From contig JBKDZW010000057.1 of NCBI GenBank assembly GCA_047971685.1, forward strand, positions 3,151 to 67,150: DNA of 64,000 bases, in the 5' to 3' direction. The notes under the pieces are model-generated. The model was not told the origin of the DNA. It ran no database searches and saw only the letters and a program-made list of their open reading frames with translations. The stretch is from JAJXWB01 sp047971685 (lineage in GTDB: Bacteria > Pseudomonadota > Alphaproteobacteria > Rhizobiales > Beijerinckiaceae). Both the position numbers and the translations under genes were made by a program. Each line of letters begins with the position of its first letter. The first letter of the stretch is position 1. Positions 17,132-24,754 of this stretch are shown here, piece by piece.

Positions 17132-18280
17132 ATGGCGGTTCGGACGACTCGGCCGCAAGCAGATATGGTGAGTACGGCCATGATGTCGTTCATGCGTAAA
17201 GCTCAAACCATGTGGAATGACGAGTCCGGCGCCGCCGCTCAAACCCTTCCCATACGCAAAACGACGCCCGCTCCCATGCCGGCTCCCCAGAAAACAGCGC
17301 CGCGACGGCCCAGGATCGCCCTGGCGCTCGGCTCGGGCGCGGCGCGCGGCTGGTGCCACATCGGCATTCTCCGGGAATTCCAGGCCGCAGGCCTCAAGCC
17401 GGACATTATCGCGGGCACCTCGATCGGCGCCCTGGTCGGCGGTTGCTATGCTGCGGGCCAGCTCGACGCCATCGAACAATTCAGCCGGTCGTTGTCGCGC
17501 CGCCGCGTGCTGTCGCTGCTCGATTTGTCTTTTTCCGGCGGCGGGCTTTTCTCCGGCGCCCGCCTGCGTGCAAAACTCGAGGCGGCGCTCGTCGGCAAGA
17601 CGGTCGAGGGGTTGCCGATTCCATTCGCGGCAGTCGCGACGGAAATTTCCACGGGAAATGAAATCTGGCTGCGCTCGGGGCCGCTGGCGCGTGCGCTCAA
17701 CGCCTCCTATGCGCTGCCGGGCCTGCTCGAACCCGTCAATGTCGACGGACGCTGGCTGTTCGACGGCGCGCTGGTCAATCCCATTCCGGTTTCCGTGTGC
17801 CGCGCGCTTGGCGCCGATTTTGTCATCGCCATCAACGTCGTCTCGGATTCCATGTTTCGCGGCGCCGTCATCGGCGACCGCACTCTTTCAGACGACAGCC
17901 GTATCGCCGATGACGCTGCGGCCATCCTTGCGCGCAAGGCCGAGCATGCGCCGAGCCGAAGCTGGCTTGGCGCCGTCGCCTCGCCCATTTCGCTGTTCAG
18001 GCGGCGTCAGAACCGCAGCGCGCATCACGGTCCGGGGCTTGCCTCGATCATGCTCGACGCTTTCTCGATCACGCAGGACCGCATTGCGCGCTCGCGGCTG
18101 GCCGGCGACCCGCCCGACCTGCTCATCAATGCGCGGCTCGATAATTTCGGTCTGTTCGATTTTCATCGCGCCGCCGAGATGATCGAGGTCGGACGCGAGA
18201 CGGCGCGCCGCCGCATGCCCGACATTCTCGAACATCTCAGCATGAACGGCGGCGATTTGCGGGCAAGCGCACAAAACTGA
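17132..18280 (+). CDS. Patatin-like phospholipase (RssA/NTE family)
   Basis: A 382-residue patatin-domain protein. The glycine-rich oxyanion loop is GSGAARGW, the nucleophile Ser is in GTSIG near residue 106, and the catalytic Asp is in the DGA motif of WLFDGALVNPIP. The first 60 residues are a low-complexity linker without a signal peptide. Start is uncertain: in-frame TTG at 17126 and ATGs at 17132, 17165 and 17180 are possible, and the last has a GGTGAG box. It should hydrolyse lipid ester bonds; in vivo substrate unknown. Confidence 0.85.
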   Translation: MAVRTTRPQADMVSTAMMSFMRKAQTMWNDESGAAAQTLPIRKTTPAPMPAPQKTAPRRPRIALALGSGAARGWCHIGILREFQAAGLKPDIIAGTSIGALVGGCYAAGQLDAIEQFSRSLSRRRVLSLLDLSFSGGGLFSGARLRAKLEAALVGKTVEGLPIPFAAVATEISTGNEIWLRSGPLARALNASYALPGLLEPVNVDGRWLFDGALVNPIPVSVCRALGADFVIAINVVSDSMFRGAVIGDRTLSDDSRIADDAAAILARKAEHAPSRSWLGAVASPISLFRRRQNRSAHHGPGLASIMLDAFSITQDRIARSRLAGDPPDLLINARLDNFGLFDFHRAAEMIEVGRETARRRMPDILEHLSMNGGDLRASAQN

Positions 18281-18408
18281 GTACGCCAGGCGCGTCAAAT
18301 CGTTACGCGCTTGCGCGTTATGCGAGACGGGCGGCTACCCTGTTTGCGCTGCATATACGTCGCTGCGCTACGCGCCGCAAAATCCGGCGATTGCCGTGCG
18401 ATCCATTT

Positions 18409-18840
18409 TCACGCGCTGGCGATGTAATCGCGCAAAGCCTTGTGTTCGCTTTCGATCGCCTCAAGCCGTATCTTTACGACGTCGCCGATCGAGACGACGC
18501 CGACAAGTTTGCCGGCGCGCAACACGGGCAGGTGGCGGATGCGGCTTTCGGTCATCACGCCCATGGTCGTGTCGATCGGTTGATCCTCGGTTGCGACGAT
18601 GACCTTGGAGGTCATGTGCTTGCCGACCTGATCGCCCAGCGCAATGGCGCCGCTGGCGGATACTGCGCGAACGATGTCACGTTCGGAGAGTATGCCGAGA
18701 ACCGCGCCGGAGGCATCGGCGACGACGACGGCGCCGATGCGTTTGCTGCTGAGGATGTCGGCGGCGTCCCGCAAGGTGAGATGCGGGTCAATGGTCACCA
18801 CGTCGCTCCCCTTGATCGCGAGTATGCGTGCGACAGTCAT
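18409..18840 (-). CDS. CBS-domain pair protein
   Basis: A 143-residue protein made of two CBS motifs, roughly residues 8-62 (VTIDPHLTLRDAADILSSKR) and 75-130 (TMGVMTESRIRHLPVLRAGK). Stand-alone CBS pairs bind adenine nucleotides and act as energy or cofactor sensors. Start at 18840 follows an AGAGG box; the frame stays open upstream into the rhomboid region but codon use there is not coding-like. It lies 76 bp downstream of the rhomboid gene on the same strand, so may be co-transcribed. Confidence 0.88.
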   Translation of the reverse strand: MTVARILAIKGSDVVTIDPHLTLRDAADILSSKRIGAVVVADASGAVLGILSERDIVRAVSASGAIALGDQVGKHMTSKVIVATEDQPIDTTMGVMTESRIRHLPVLRAGKLVGVVSIGDVVKIRLEAIESEHKALRDYIASA

Positions 18841-18916
18841 CGCTGGCCTCTTGCTGTTTGTTTCCACACAAATGCGGTTTGAAAACCGTCTTGTCAGCAA
18901 GGATGCGCTGCTTCTC

Positions 18917-19744
18917 TCATGCGTGCAAGCCGCTTTCGTCCCCGTGCGATGCGGGCCGTTGCGCGGTCGGCGGATCGAACAGCGCAAAGCCCAGAAAGCC
19001 TGAAAGAAAACCGCCGATATGGGCCTCCCAGGCAACGCTGGCGCCGTCCAGGCCCGAGGGCGTGACGACGCCGAAAACGATGTTGAGGACGAACCAGAGG
19101 GCAACGAATATCATGGTGCGCCGGTCGGTTATCAGAACGCGCAACCGGGGAGCTGGCTGGCGATAGGCGCGCAGGTCGCGCGGCGGCGCGTATCCGCCGC
19201 CAAGCGGTCCGCCGGGCGCAAAGGCGAAGCGCACGGCTGCGCCCATGGCGCCGGATATGGCCGCCGATGCGCCGACCACCGGCTGAAGACCGAGCGGGTG
19301 GGCGCCATAGAAAGCCAGCGCGCCGAAAATCGCGGTGAAGGCGTAGAACAGAAGAAAGCGCAGCGCGCCGAAGCGACGGCACACCGCAATTCCGAAGGCG
19401 AGCAGCCAGACACCGTTGACGGCGATATGCGTGTAGCCGCCGTGCAGAAACGAATAGGTCAGGGGCGTCCACCAGCGCGGCGAGGTTCCCACGAGCAACG
19501 CGATTTCGGCGGTGGAGGCGTCGCCGCGCCCGATCGCGTGTCGTGCTATGCGCCAGATGTCCTCCGGCGCGAAGCCGGCGCTGAAATTTGCAGGCGTGAA
19601 GGCCATTTTCGCGACGAGAAGAAAATCCGTCTCCGGATCTAAAGTCTCGCGCAGCAATTGCACGAGGATCAGGACGAGAAGAATGCCGAGCGCGGCGTCG
19701 CCTGCGCGGGCAAATTGGCGTTCGGAGGCGTCGGACACGTTCAT
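18917..19744 (-). CDS. Rhomboid family intramembrane serine protease
   Basis: A 275-residue multi-pass membrane protein. Rhomboid motifs visible: HGGYTHIAVNGVWLL with the oxyanion His and Asn, GASAAISGAMGA with the catalytic Ser in a GxS context, and WEAHIGGFLSGF with the catalytic His. It should cleave transmembrane substrates inside the inner membrane. The start at 19744 is the best fit to the family, but no Shine-Dalgarno is seen and an in-frame ATG at 19843 would add 33 residues. A long hairpin sits in its leader. Confidence 0.88.
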   Translation of the reverse strand: MNVSDASERQFARAGDAALGILLVLILVQLLRETLDPETDFLLVAKMAFTPANFSAGFAPEDIWRIARHAIGRGDASTAEIALLVGTSPRWWTPLTYSFLHGGYTHIAVNGVWLLAFGIAVCRRFGALRFLLFYAFTAIFGALAFYGAHPLGLQPVVGASAAISGAMGAAVRFAFAPGGPLGGGYAPPRDLRAYRQPAPRLRVLITDRRTMIFVALWFVLNIVFGVVTPSGLDGASVAWEAHIGGFLSGFLGFALFDPPTAQRPASHGDESGLHA

Positions 19745-20104
19745 ATGAAAATGTGGGGGGAGAGGGATGCGAGGGGGAAGAACCTGAGCCTTGGTTCTTC
19801 CCCTCGCTCGAAGAGCCGTCAACCATCGCCGATATGTGCGCATTAGAAGCACACATCCGCCGATGCGCCTTATTTCAGGACGCCTGGCGTCCGAAACGCC
19901 TGCTTTCCTGAGCCGGAGCCATAGGCCTTGGTCGCTGCGTCTGGCCTGATTTCTCTCATTATCGCCCGCCGCGCGCAACAGAGACGCTTTGGTAGGGTTA
20001 ACCCGCAGGCGGTGGCATGCGCCATGCTGGGAAGGTCCGGGCGCGGGCGAGCCGACCGCGTTGTGCCGAATGAAAACAATCCAGTCCGGCCCGAGACTTG
20101 AGAA
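19745..20104. other. 360-bp gap with a long hairpin upstream of the rhomboid gene
   Basis: The gap lies between divergent rhomboid and PAS_5 genes. At 19770-19806 a near-perfect inverted repeat, 14 bases per arm with one bulge (GGGGGAAGAACC against GGTTCTTCCCC), can form a strong stem with an 8-base loop. In the rhomboid transcript it would fall 26 bases before the start codon. Nothing else in the gap looks coding. Confidence 0.55.
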
Positions 20105-20701
20105 ATGATGAGACAGCAGGCCTCGCGAGAACTCTACACCTATTGGAATGCGCTGCGCGGCCACCGCGCCGCGCCCGCACGGGCCGATATCGATCCGACC
20201 GCCATCCGCTCCATTCTGTCGAATACGTTCATGATCGAAGCCGACGGGGAGGCGTCGTTTCCGCTGCGCCTCAGCGGCGCGCGCATCAATGCGCTATGGG
20301 CGCGCGACCTCAAGGGGCGCTCCTTCCTCGACCTGTGGGGCGAGGATCGCGCCAGCATCGCGGCCGTTCTGCTGACGGTGATGGACGGCGCCTGTCCCGT
20401 CGTTGCGGGCGCGCAAACCTGTCTTGCCGGACACGCGCCGATCGACATGGAGCTTATTCTTCTGCCTCTGCGCCATCAGGGACGAACTCTCGCGCGCGTG
20501 CTCGGCTCGCTCGCAGCGGCCGACACGCCCGACTGGGTCGGGCTCATTCCAATAGAGAGGCTGGAATTGCGCTCGTTACGGATCATTTCCGGCGCGCGTC
20601 CGGGCATGGAATTGCCGCTGGCGCCGCGTAATGCCGGCGCCCGCGACCGTATCGCCGCGCCGCGTCCGCAACTTAGATTGATACACGGCGGATTATCGTG
20701 A
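20105..20701 (+). CDS. PAS domain protein (PAS_5 family)
   Basis: A 198-residue soluble protein fitting the alphaproteobacterial PAS_5 family: LYTYWNALRGHRAAPARADIDP at the N-terminus, FPLRLSGARINALWARDLKGRSFLDLW in the core, and a conserved tail ending RLIHGG. The family has no catalytic output domain and its signal is not known. It is followed after 116 bp by a PilZ protein on the same strand, which suggests a link to c-di-GMP signalling. Confidence 0.85.
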   Translation: MMRQQASRELYTYWNALRGHRAAPARADIDPTAIRSILSNTFMIEADGEASFPLRLSGARINALWARDLKGRSFLDLWGEDRASIAAVLLTVMDGACPVVAGAQTCLAGHAPIDMELILLPLRHQGRTLARVLGSLAAADTPDWVGLIPIERLELRSLRIISGARPGMELPLAPRNAGARDRIAAPRPQLRLIHGGLS

Positions 20702-20817
20702 TTAAACCCGCAATTAGCCGTGTTGCAGGAAGCTTTGCCATCCTGTCCGAGGGTAAGTGGCCATTAATCAAGTCGTTTTAGTGTCGCCAAGGTCATGCCC
20801 TGCGAAGAGGACAGGTC

Positions 20818-21426
20818 TTGTTAGCAACAGTTTCGAGAGCGAACCCCAGAGGGATGGAACGCAGGCGCCACCAGCGCGTCAAGGTTTCGATCGCCGGGCG
20901 TTATATGCTCGAAAATAAACAGGAATATCCTTGCCGCACCGTCGATGCGTCGCCAGGCGGCCTGCTGATCGCCGGCCCGACGCGCGGCGCGCTGGGCGAG
21001 CGTGTCGTCTTCTATTTTGAAGAGCTTGGCCGACTCGAAGGCGTCGTTGTGCGCAATGCCGAGGCCGGCTTTGCGGTTGTGCTGGTCCTGTCGCCGGCAA
21101 AGCGCGAACGCATCGCCGACCTCCTGACCTGGATCGCCAACAGCGAAACCGAGGACGGCGTCGCCAGCCGCCGCCATAAACGTATCGTTCCCAAGGAGAA
21201 ATCCGCCCTCATGCTCGTCGAGGGACGAACCGCCTTGCCCGTCGAAATCGTCGACGTCTCGGTGTCGGGCGTTGGTCTGAGATGCGACAAACTGCCGCCA
21301 ATCGACGCGCGGGTCGAAATCGGCCGCCGCTCGGGGCGCATCGTGCGCCATTTCAACGGCGGTCTGGCTATCGAATTTTCGCGGCTCATTCCGATCGAAG
21401 AGTTCGACGAGGATATAATTCTCTGA
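20818..21426 (+). CDS. Tandem PilZ-domain protein
   Basis: A 202-residue protein with two PilZ domains. The first has RRRHQR at about residue 15 and DASPGG near 43; the second has RRHKRI near 120 and DVSVSG near 147. These RxxxR and D/NxSxxG motifs bind c-di-GMP, so both halves may be able to bind it. The TTG start at 20818 follows an AAGAGG box at 20805-20810; an ATG 12 codons later is possible. It probably acts as a c-di-GMP receptor; its target is unknown. Confidence 0.87.
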   Translation: MLATVSRANPRGMERRRHQRVKVSIAGRYMLENKQEYPCRTVDASPGGLLIAGPTRGALGERVVFYFEELGRLEGVVVRNAEAGFAVVLVLSPAKRERIADLLTWIANSETEDGVASRRHKRIVPKEKSALMLVEGRTALPVEIVDVSVSGVGLRCDKLPPIDARVEIGRRSGRIVRHFNGGLAIEFSRLIPIEEFDEDIIL

Positions 21427-21514
21427 TCCAGCCTTGCTGCGCGTGATATAATATCGGTGAATATCAATATCTTATTCTAATTTTGCGCGGCGCGGCAGTT
21501 TCGTCCGCAGCTCC

Positions 21515-22048
21515 TCAGTCTGCAATCTTCTTGATGCTTTCTCGGAATTTTTTGGCGCGCGCGGCATAGACGGCTGCGATCATACGGCCAGAGCCGGCGC
21601 CCTTCTCGTCGAGCGTCCGCACGACTTTGGCAGGGGAGCCGACGATCAGCGAATTGTCAGGAAATTCCTTGCCTTCGGTGACCAGCGCATTGGCGCCGAC
21701 AAGACAATTCTTGCCGATTTTGGCGCCGTTGAGAATGGTCGACCCCATGCCGATCAGCGCGCCTTCGCCGATCGTGCAGCCGTGCAGGATGACATTGTGC
21801 CCGATCGTGGCGTCTGCGCCGATCGAGAGCGTGAACCCTGGATCGGTATGGAGCACGCAGCCGTCCTGAACATTCGCGCGAGGGCCGATGTCGATGAGAT
21901 CCGTGTCGCCGCGCACCACCGAATTGAACCAGACGCTGGAACCTTCGCCCATGCGCACCTTGCCGATGACATGGGCGCCGGGCGCGACGAAATAATCGTT
22001 GTCGGCAGGCAATTCCGGCGACAGGTTTTCAAGTGCGTAGATGGGCAT
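21515..22048 (-). CDS. Gamma-class carbonic anhydrase family protein
   Basis: A 177-residue left-handed beta-helix protein. Metal-ligand histidines are visible in CVLHTDPG and ATIGHNVILHGCTIG, and the N-terminal RGDTDLIDIGPRANVQDG segment is typical of gamma carbonic anhydrases related to YrdA and the mitochondrial complex I matrix arm. Start at 22048 follows a GAGGA box; a start nine codons upstream is possible. It lies 65 bp downstream of folE on the same strand. Confidence 0.9.
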   Translation of the reverse strand: MPIYALENLSPELPADNDYFVAPGAHVIGKVRMGEGSSVWFNSVVRGDTDLIDIGPRANVQDGCVLHTDPGFTLSIGADATIGHNVILHGCTIGEGALIGMGSTILNGAKIGKNCLVGANALVTEGKEFPDNSLIVGSPAKVVRTLDEKGAGSGRMIAAVYAARAKKFRESIKKIAD

Positions 22049-22113
22049 GGGCGTCCTCGTTTCGGGCGCAACCATGCCCGTCGCGCGCGGGTATTTCAAT
22101 GGCGGGAGCCTTG

Positions 22114-22761
22114 TCAGGCGCGGATCATGTTGAGGAAGCGCACCTGCTCTGCGGGGTCTTCGCGGAAGAGGCCGGTGAAGCGCGTGGTCACCGTCGAGGC
22201 GCCCTGCTTGCGCACGCCGCGCATGGACATGCACATGTGCTCGGCTTCGACGTAGACGGCGACGCCGCGCGGCTTCAGATGGGTTTCGAGCGCATCGACG
22301 ATCTGCGCGGTCATCGCCTCCTGCGTCTGGAAGCGGCGCGCATACATGTCGACAAGACGGGCGAGCTTCGACAGGCCGACCACGCCATCGCTCGGAAAAT
22401 AGGCGACATGCGCCCTGCCGATGAAGGGCACCATGTGATGCTCGCAATGCGAGGCGAAGTCGATGTCGCGCACGAGCACCATGTCGTCGTATCCGTCGAC
22501 CTCGGCGAAGACGCGGGAAAGAATTTCGCCGGCGTTCTCGCGGTAGCCTGCGAAAAATTCGCGATAGGCCTTGGCGACCCGGCGCGGCGTGTCGATCAGG
22601 CCCTCGCGGCCTGGATCTTCGCCGGCATAGGCGAGCAATGTCCGCACCGCAGCCTCGGCTTCCTCCTGAGAGGGGGCGGGCCTTGATGAAACGCTTGGCT
22701 TAAGCTTAGGGTCGATCTTTGGAAGATTACGTGTATTCAAGGACTTAACCACCGCGTCCAT
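22114..22761 (-). CDS. folE: GTP cyclohydrolase I
   Basis: A 215-residue FolE, which converts GTP to dihydroneopterin triphosphate for folate synthesis. Zinc and catalytic motifs are present: FASHCEHHMVPFIG, GLSKLARLVD, and EAEHMCMSMRGV with the second cysteine. The first 30 residues are a variable, proline-rich extension. It is divergent from the Fe-S scaffold gene with 128 bp between starts. Confidence 0.95.
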   Translation of the reverse strand: MDAVVKSLNTRNLPKIDPKLKPSVSSRPAPSQEEAEAAVRTLLAYAGEDPGREGLIDTPRRVAKAYREFFAGYRENAGEILSRVFAEVDGYDDMVLVRDIDFASHCEHHMVPFIGRAHVAYFPSDGVVGLSKLARLVDMYARRFQTQEAMTAQIVDALETHLKPRGVAVYVEAEHMCMSMRGVRKQGASTVTTRFTGLFREDPAEQVRFLNMIRA

Positions 22762-22889
22762 GTGGAGCCTCCAGCGGGCGTTTCCAACCTTCGCCCGAAA
22801 CCGCGCGACCCTTCGTTTAAGGGAGCAAGGTGACTATATAGCACATAGGGATGCGCGCCGTTTTTCGCTAGTGCGGGAAGTCCTATCCG

Positions 22890-23339
22890 ATGCTCGATGA
22901 AATTTACAACAAACAAATTCTTGAATTCGCGGCGAATATTCCGCGCCTCGGGCGCCTTGACGCGCCCGATGCAAGCGCATCGGGCCATTCCAGGCTGTGC
23001 GGCTCCACCGTGACGGTGGATGTGCGCCTGCGCGACGGGCGGGTTTCCGATTTCGGGCATGAGGTCAGGGCTTGTGCGCTCGGGCAGGCCTCGTCCTCGA
23101 TCATGGCGCGCCATGTGATCGGCGCGACGCCGGCGGAATTGCGCGAGCTGCGCGACGAGGTGCGCCGCATGCTCAAGGAAAACGGACCGCCGCCGCAAGG
23201 CAAATGGTCCGAAATCGCAGCTCTCGAGCCCGTGCGCGGCTACAAGGCGCGCCACGCCTCGACCATGCTGACCTTCGAGGCGACGGCGCAGGCCGCCACC
23301 GAGGCCGAGGCGAGGCTGGCGGCGGGCGCCGCCGGATAG
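22890..23339 (+). CDS. IscU/NifU-like Fe-S cluster assembly scaffold protein
   Basis: A 149-residue protein matching the NifU N-terminal scaffold fold: LDEIYNKQILEFAANIPR, then Cys in RLCGST and Cys in RACALGQASSS. The third ligand cysteine of canonical IscU is absent; the equivalent region reads KARHASTMLTF. This cys-poor version recurs in Rhizobiales next to yidD, so it is probably a specialised scaffold or carrier. It ends seven bases before the yidD start, which suggests co-transcription. Confidence 0.85.
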   Translation: MLDEIYNKQILEFAANIPRLGRLDAPDASASGHSRLCGSTVTVDVRLRDGRVSDFGHEVRACALGQASSSIMARHVIGATPAELRELRDEVRRMLKENGPPPQGKWSEIAALEPVRGYKARHASTMLTFEATAQAATEAEARLAAGAAG

Positions 23340-23346
23340 GGCGGGC

Positions 23347-23685
23347 ATGAGCGAGGATTTCCGATACCGCGGCCTTGCAGATGCGCCCGCAGCTTTCGCG
23401 CGCGGCGCCATTCGCGGCTATCAATTGACCCTTTCGGCTTTCGTGGGCCGGCAATGCCGGCATCTGCCGACCTGCTCCGATTATACGCGCGAGGCGATCG
23501 GGCGGTTCGGGTTGTGGGGCGGCGGCTGGATGGGGCTTGCCCGGATATGCCGCTGCCGGCCCGGCGGAAGCGCGGGGTTCGATCCCGTTCCGCCGCATGC
23601 GCCGAAAGGCGCCGATGCGCTCCATTTCTGGCGTTATGGCCAATGGAAGGCAAAACTTGCCTGCGAACCCGTCGAGCGAAATTAG
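23347..23685 (+). CDS. yidD: Membrane protein insertion efficiency factor YidD
   Basis: A 112-residue YidD with the conserved core AIRGYQLTLSAF, CRHLPTCSDYTREAI and RICRCRPGGSAGFDPVP. It assists YidC in inserting inner-membrane proteins. It has an N-terminal extension of about 15 residues compared with the E. coli protein. Its stop overlaps the stop of the convergent membrane-protein gene by four bases. YidC and rpmH, its usual neighbours elsewhere, are not in the window. Confidence 0.93.
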   Translation: MSEDFRYRGLADAPAAFARGAIRGYQLTLSAFVGRQCRHLPTCSDYTREAIGRFGLWGGGWMGLARICRCRPGGSAGFDPVPPHAPKGADALHFWRYGQWKAKLACEPVERN

Positions 23686-24515
23686 GACCGCGCCATCAGA
23701 TCGACGGCGAGCGCCTCGATGCGGCCGCGCACATCGGGCGGCATTTGCCTGAGCGTTTCGAGATAGGTTTTGCCGGCTGCGCACATGCGGTCGTCGGGAA
23801 TCGGCGGATCGGGCGTCTTGCCGTCGAGAAGCGCGCCGACTTCGTCCGTGCCGACGCCGTTCTGGCGCAGCGATGTCTCGAACATCTGGAAATCGACCTC
23901 GGTCGGGGTGGTGCGCGAAACGCCCTTTTCCTTGCCGTTCAGGATGGCGTCGAGGCCGGCGATGGCGAGATCGGCGACCAGCGCGCGGTTTTCGGCGGAA
24001 AACTTGAGAAAGGCCTCGCTCGCGCCGCCATAGAGAAAATCGACGCACAGGCGGGCGTTGACGCCGCCCAGCGCCTTGAGGACGCCAAGCTGGGCGTCGA
24101 ACACGCGGGCCAGGGTTTCGTCGTCGGCCTTGGCTGCAAGCGCGCCACGCGACTGGCGGAGCGATTTGACGGCCTGCGAGAGATCGTAATCGGGCGAATC
24201 CGCAGCCCCGTTCGTATGCCGCGCGGCAAGCGCGGCAATGGCCGATTCGTAATCGCCCGGCAGCGTCAGGCGCAGGCGGTCGAAGAAGCGGGCGATCTCG
24301 GGCGCGCTGGCGATCGCCTCCTCGACGGCCGTGCGGGCGGCGTCTTTCGCCGGCGCGGTTTTTGCCGCGGTTGCGGGCGCTGCGACCACTGGCGGCTGGG
24401 CGGCGTCTTGCGGGGAAGGCCCCTGCAAAATGTCGATCAGCAGCCAGGCGCCGCTGCCGATCAGCAGCGTGCCCACGAGGCCGAGGAGAAATAATTTCAG
24501 GTCCTGTTTGGACAT
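23682..24515 (-). CDS. Single-pass membrane hypothetical protein
   Basis: A 277-residue protein I do not recognise. Residues 7-29 form one hydrophobic helix (LFLLGLVGTLLIGSGAWLLI), followed by a proline/alanine-rich linker and a helical soluble domain of about 210 residues with RFFDRLRLTLPGDYE and RLCVDFLYGGASEAF. It is likely anchored with the domain in the periplasm. Two copies of a 15-base repeat lie just upstream of its start. Confidence 0.8.
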   Translation of the reverse strand: MSKQDLKLFLLGLVGTLLIGSGAWLLIDILQGPSPQDAAQPPVVAAPATAAKTAPAKDAARTAVEEAIASAPEIARFFDRLRLTLPGDYESAIAALAARHTNGAADSPDYDLSQAVKSLRQSRGALAAKADDETLARVFDAQLGVLKALGGVNARLCVDFLYGGASEAFLKFSAENRALVADLAIAGLDAILNGKEKGVSRTTPTEVDFQMFETSLRQNGVGTDEVGALLDGKTPDPPIPDDRMCAAGKTYLETLRQMPPDVRGRIEALAVDLMARS

Positions 24516-24524
24516 GCCCGCCTT

Positions 24525-24559
24525 GGTCCAAATTCGTCAGATCGGGTCCAAATTCATCA
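24525..24559. repeat. Two-copy direct repeat with 20-bp period upstream of thrS and a divergent gene
   Basis: GGTCCAAATTCGTCA at 24525-24539 and GGTCCAAATTCATCA at 24545-24559 differ at one base and are spaced by two helical turns. They begin 10 bp upstream of the divergent membrane-protein start in the 239-bp gap before thrS. The spacing suits two protomers of a regulator binding on one DNA face; identity unknown. Confidence 0.5.
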
Positions 24560-24754
24560 AAAAGGACTTAGGCCCAATAGGGCGCAATCGGCAAGGCCCG
24601 ACCTTGAGGCAGGTAAACAGAAGCAAGCAAACGGCGACAGACCTCGATTGCCAGTTTGCGCGGCTTTGCCTAAAAGGCGGCTCTTGCGCAATCCCGCGAC
24701 GGTTTGTGCAGCTTACGCCGATCCGTATCGGCGAGTGAGCTTCAAGGAGCAGAC

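Noticed and set aside
24516..24754. Riboswitch or T-box leader for thrS
   Set aside because: No T-box consensus or paired anticodon arm is visible; the organism is Gram-negative and the gap mainly holds a short direct repeat.
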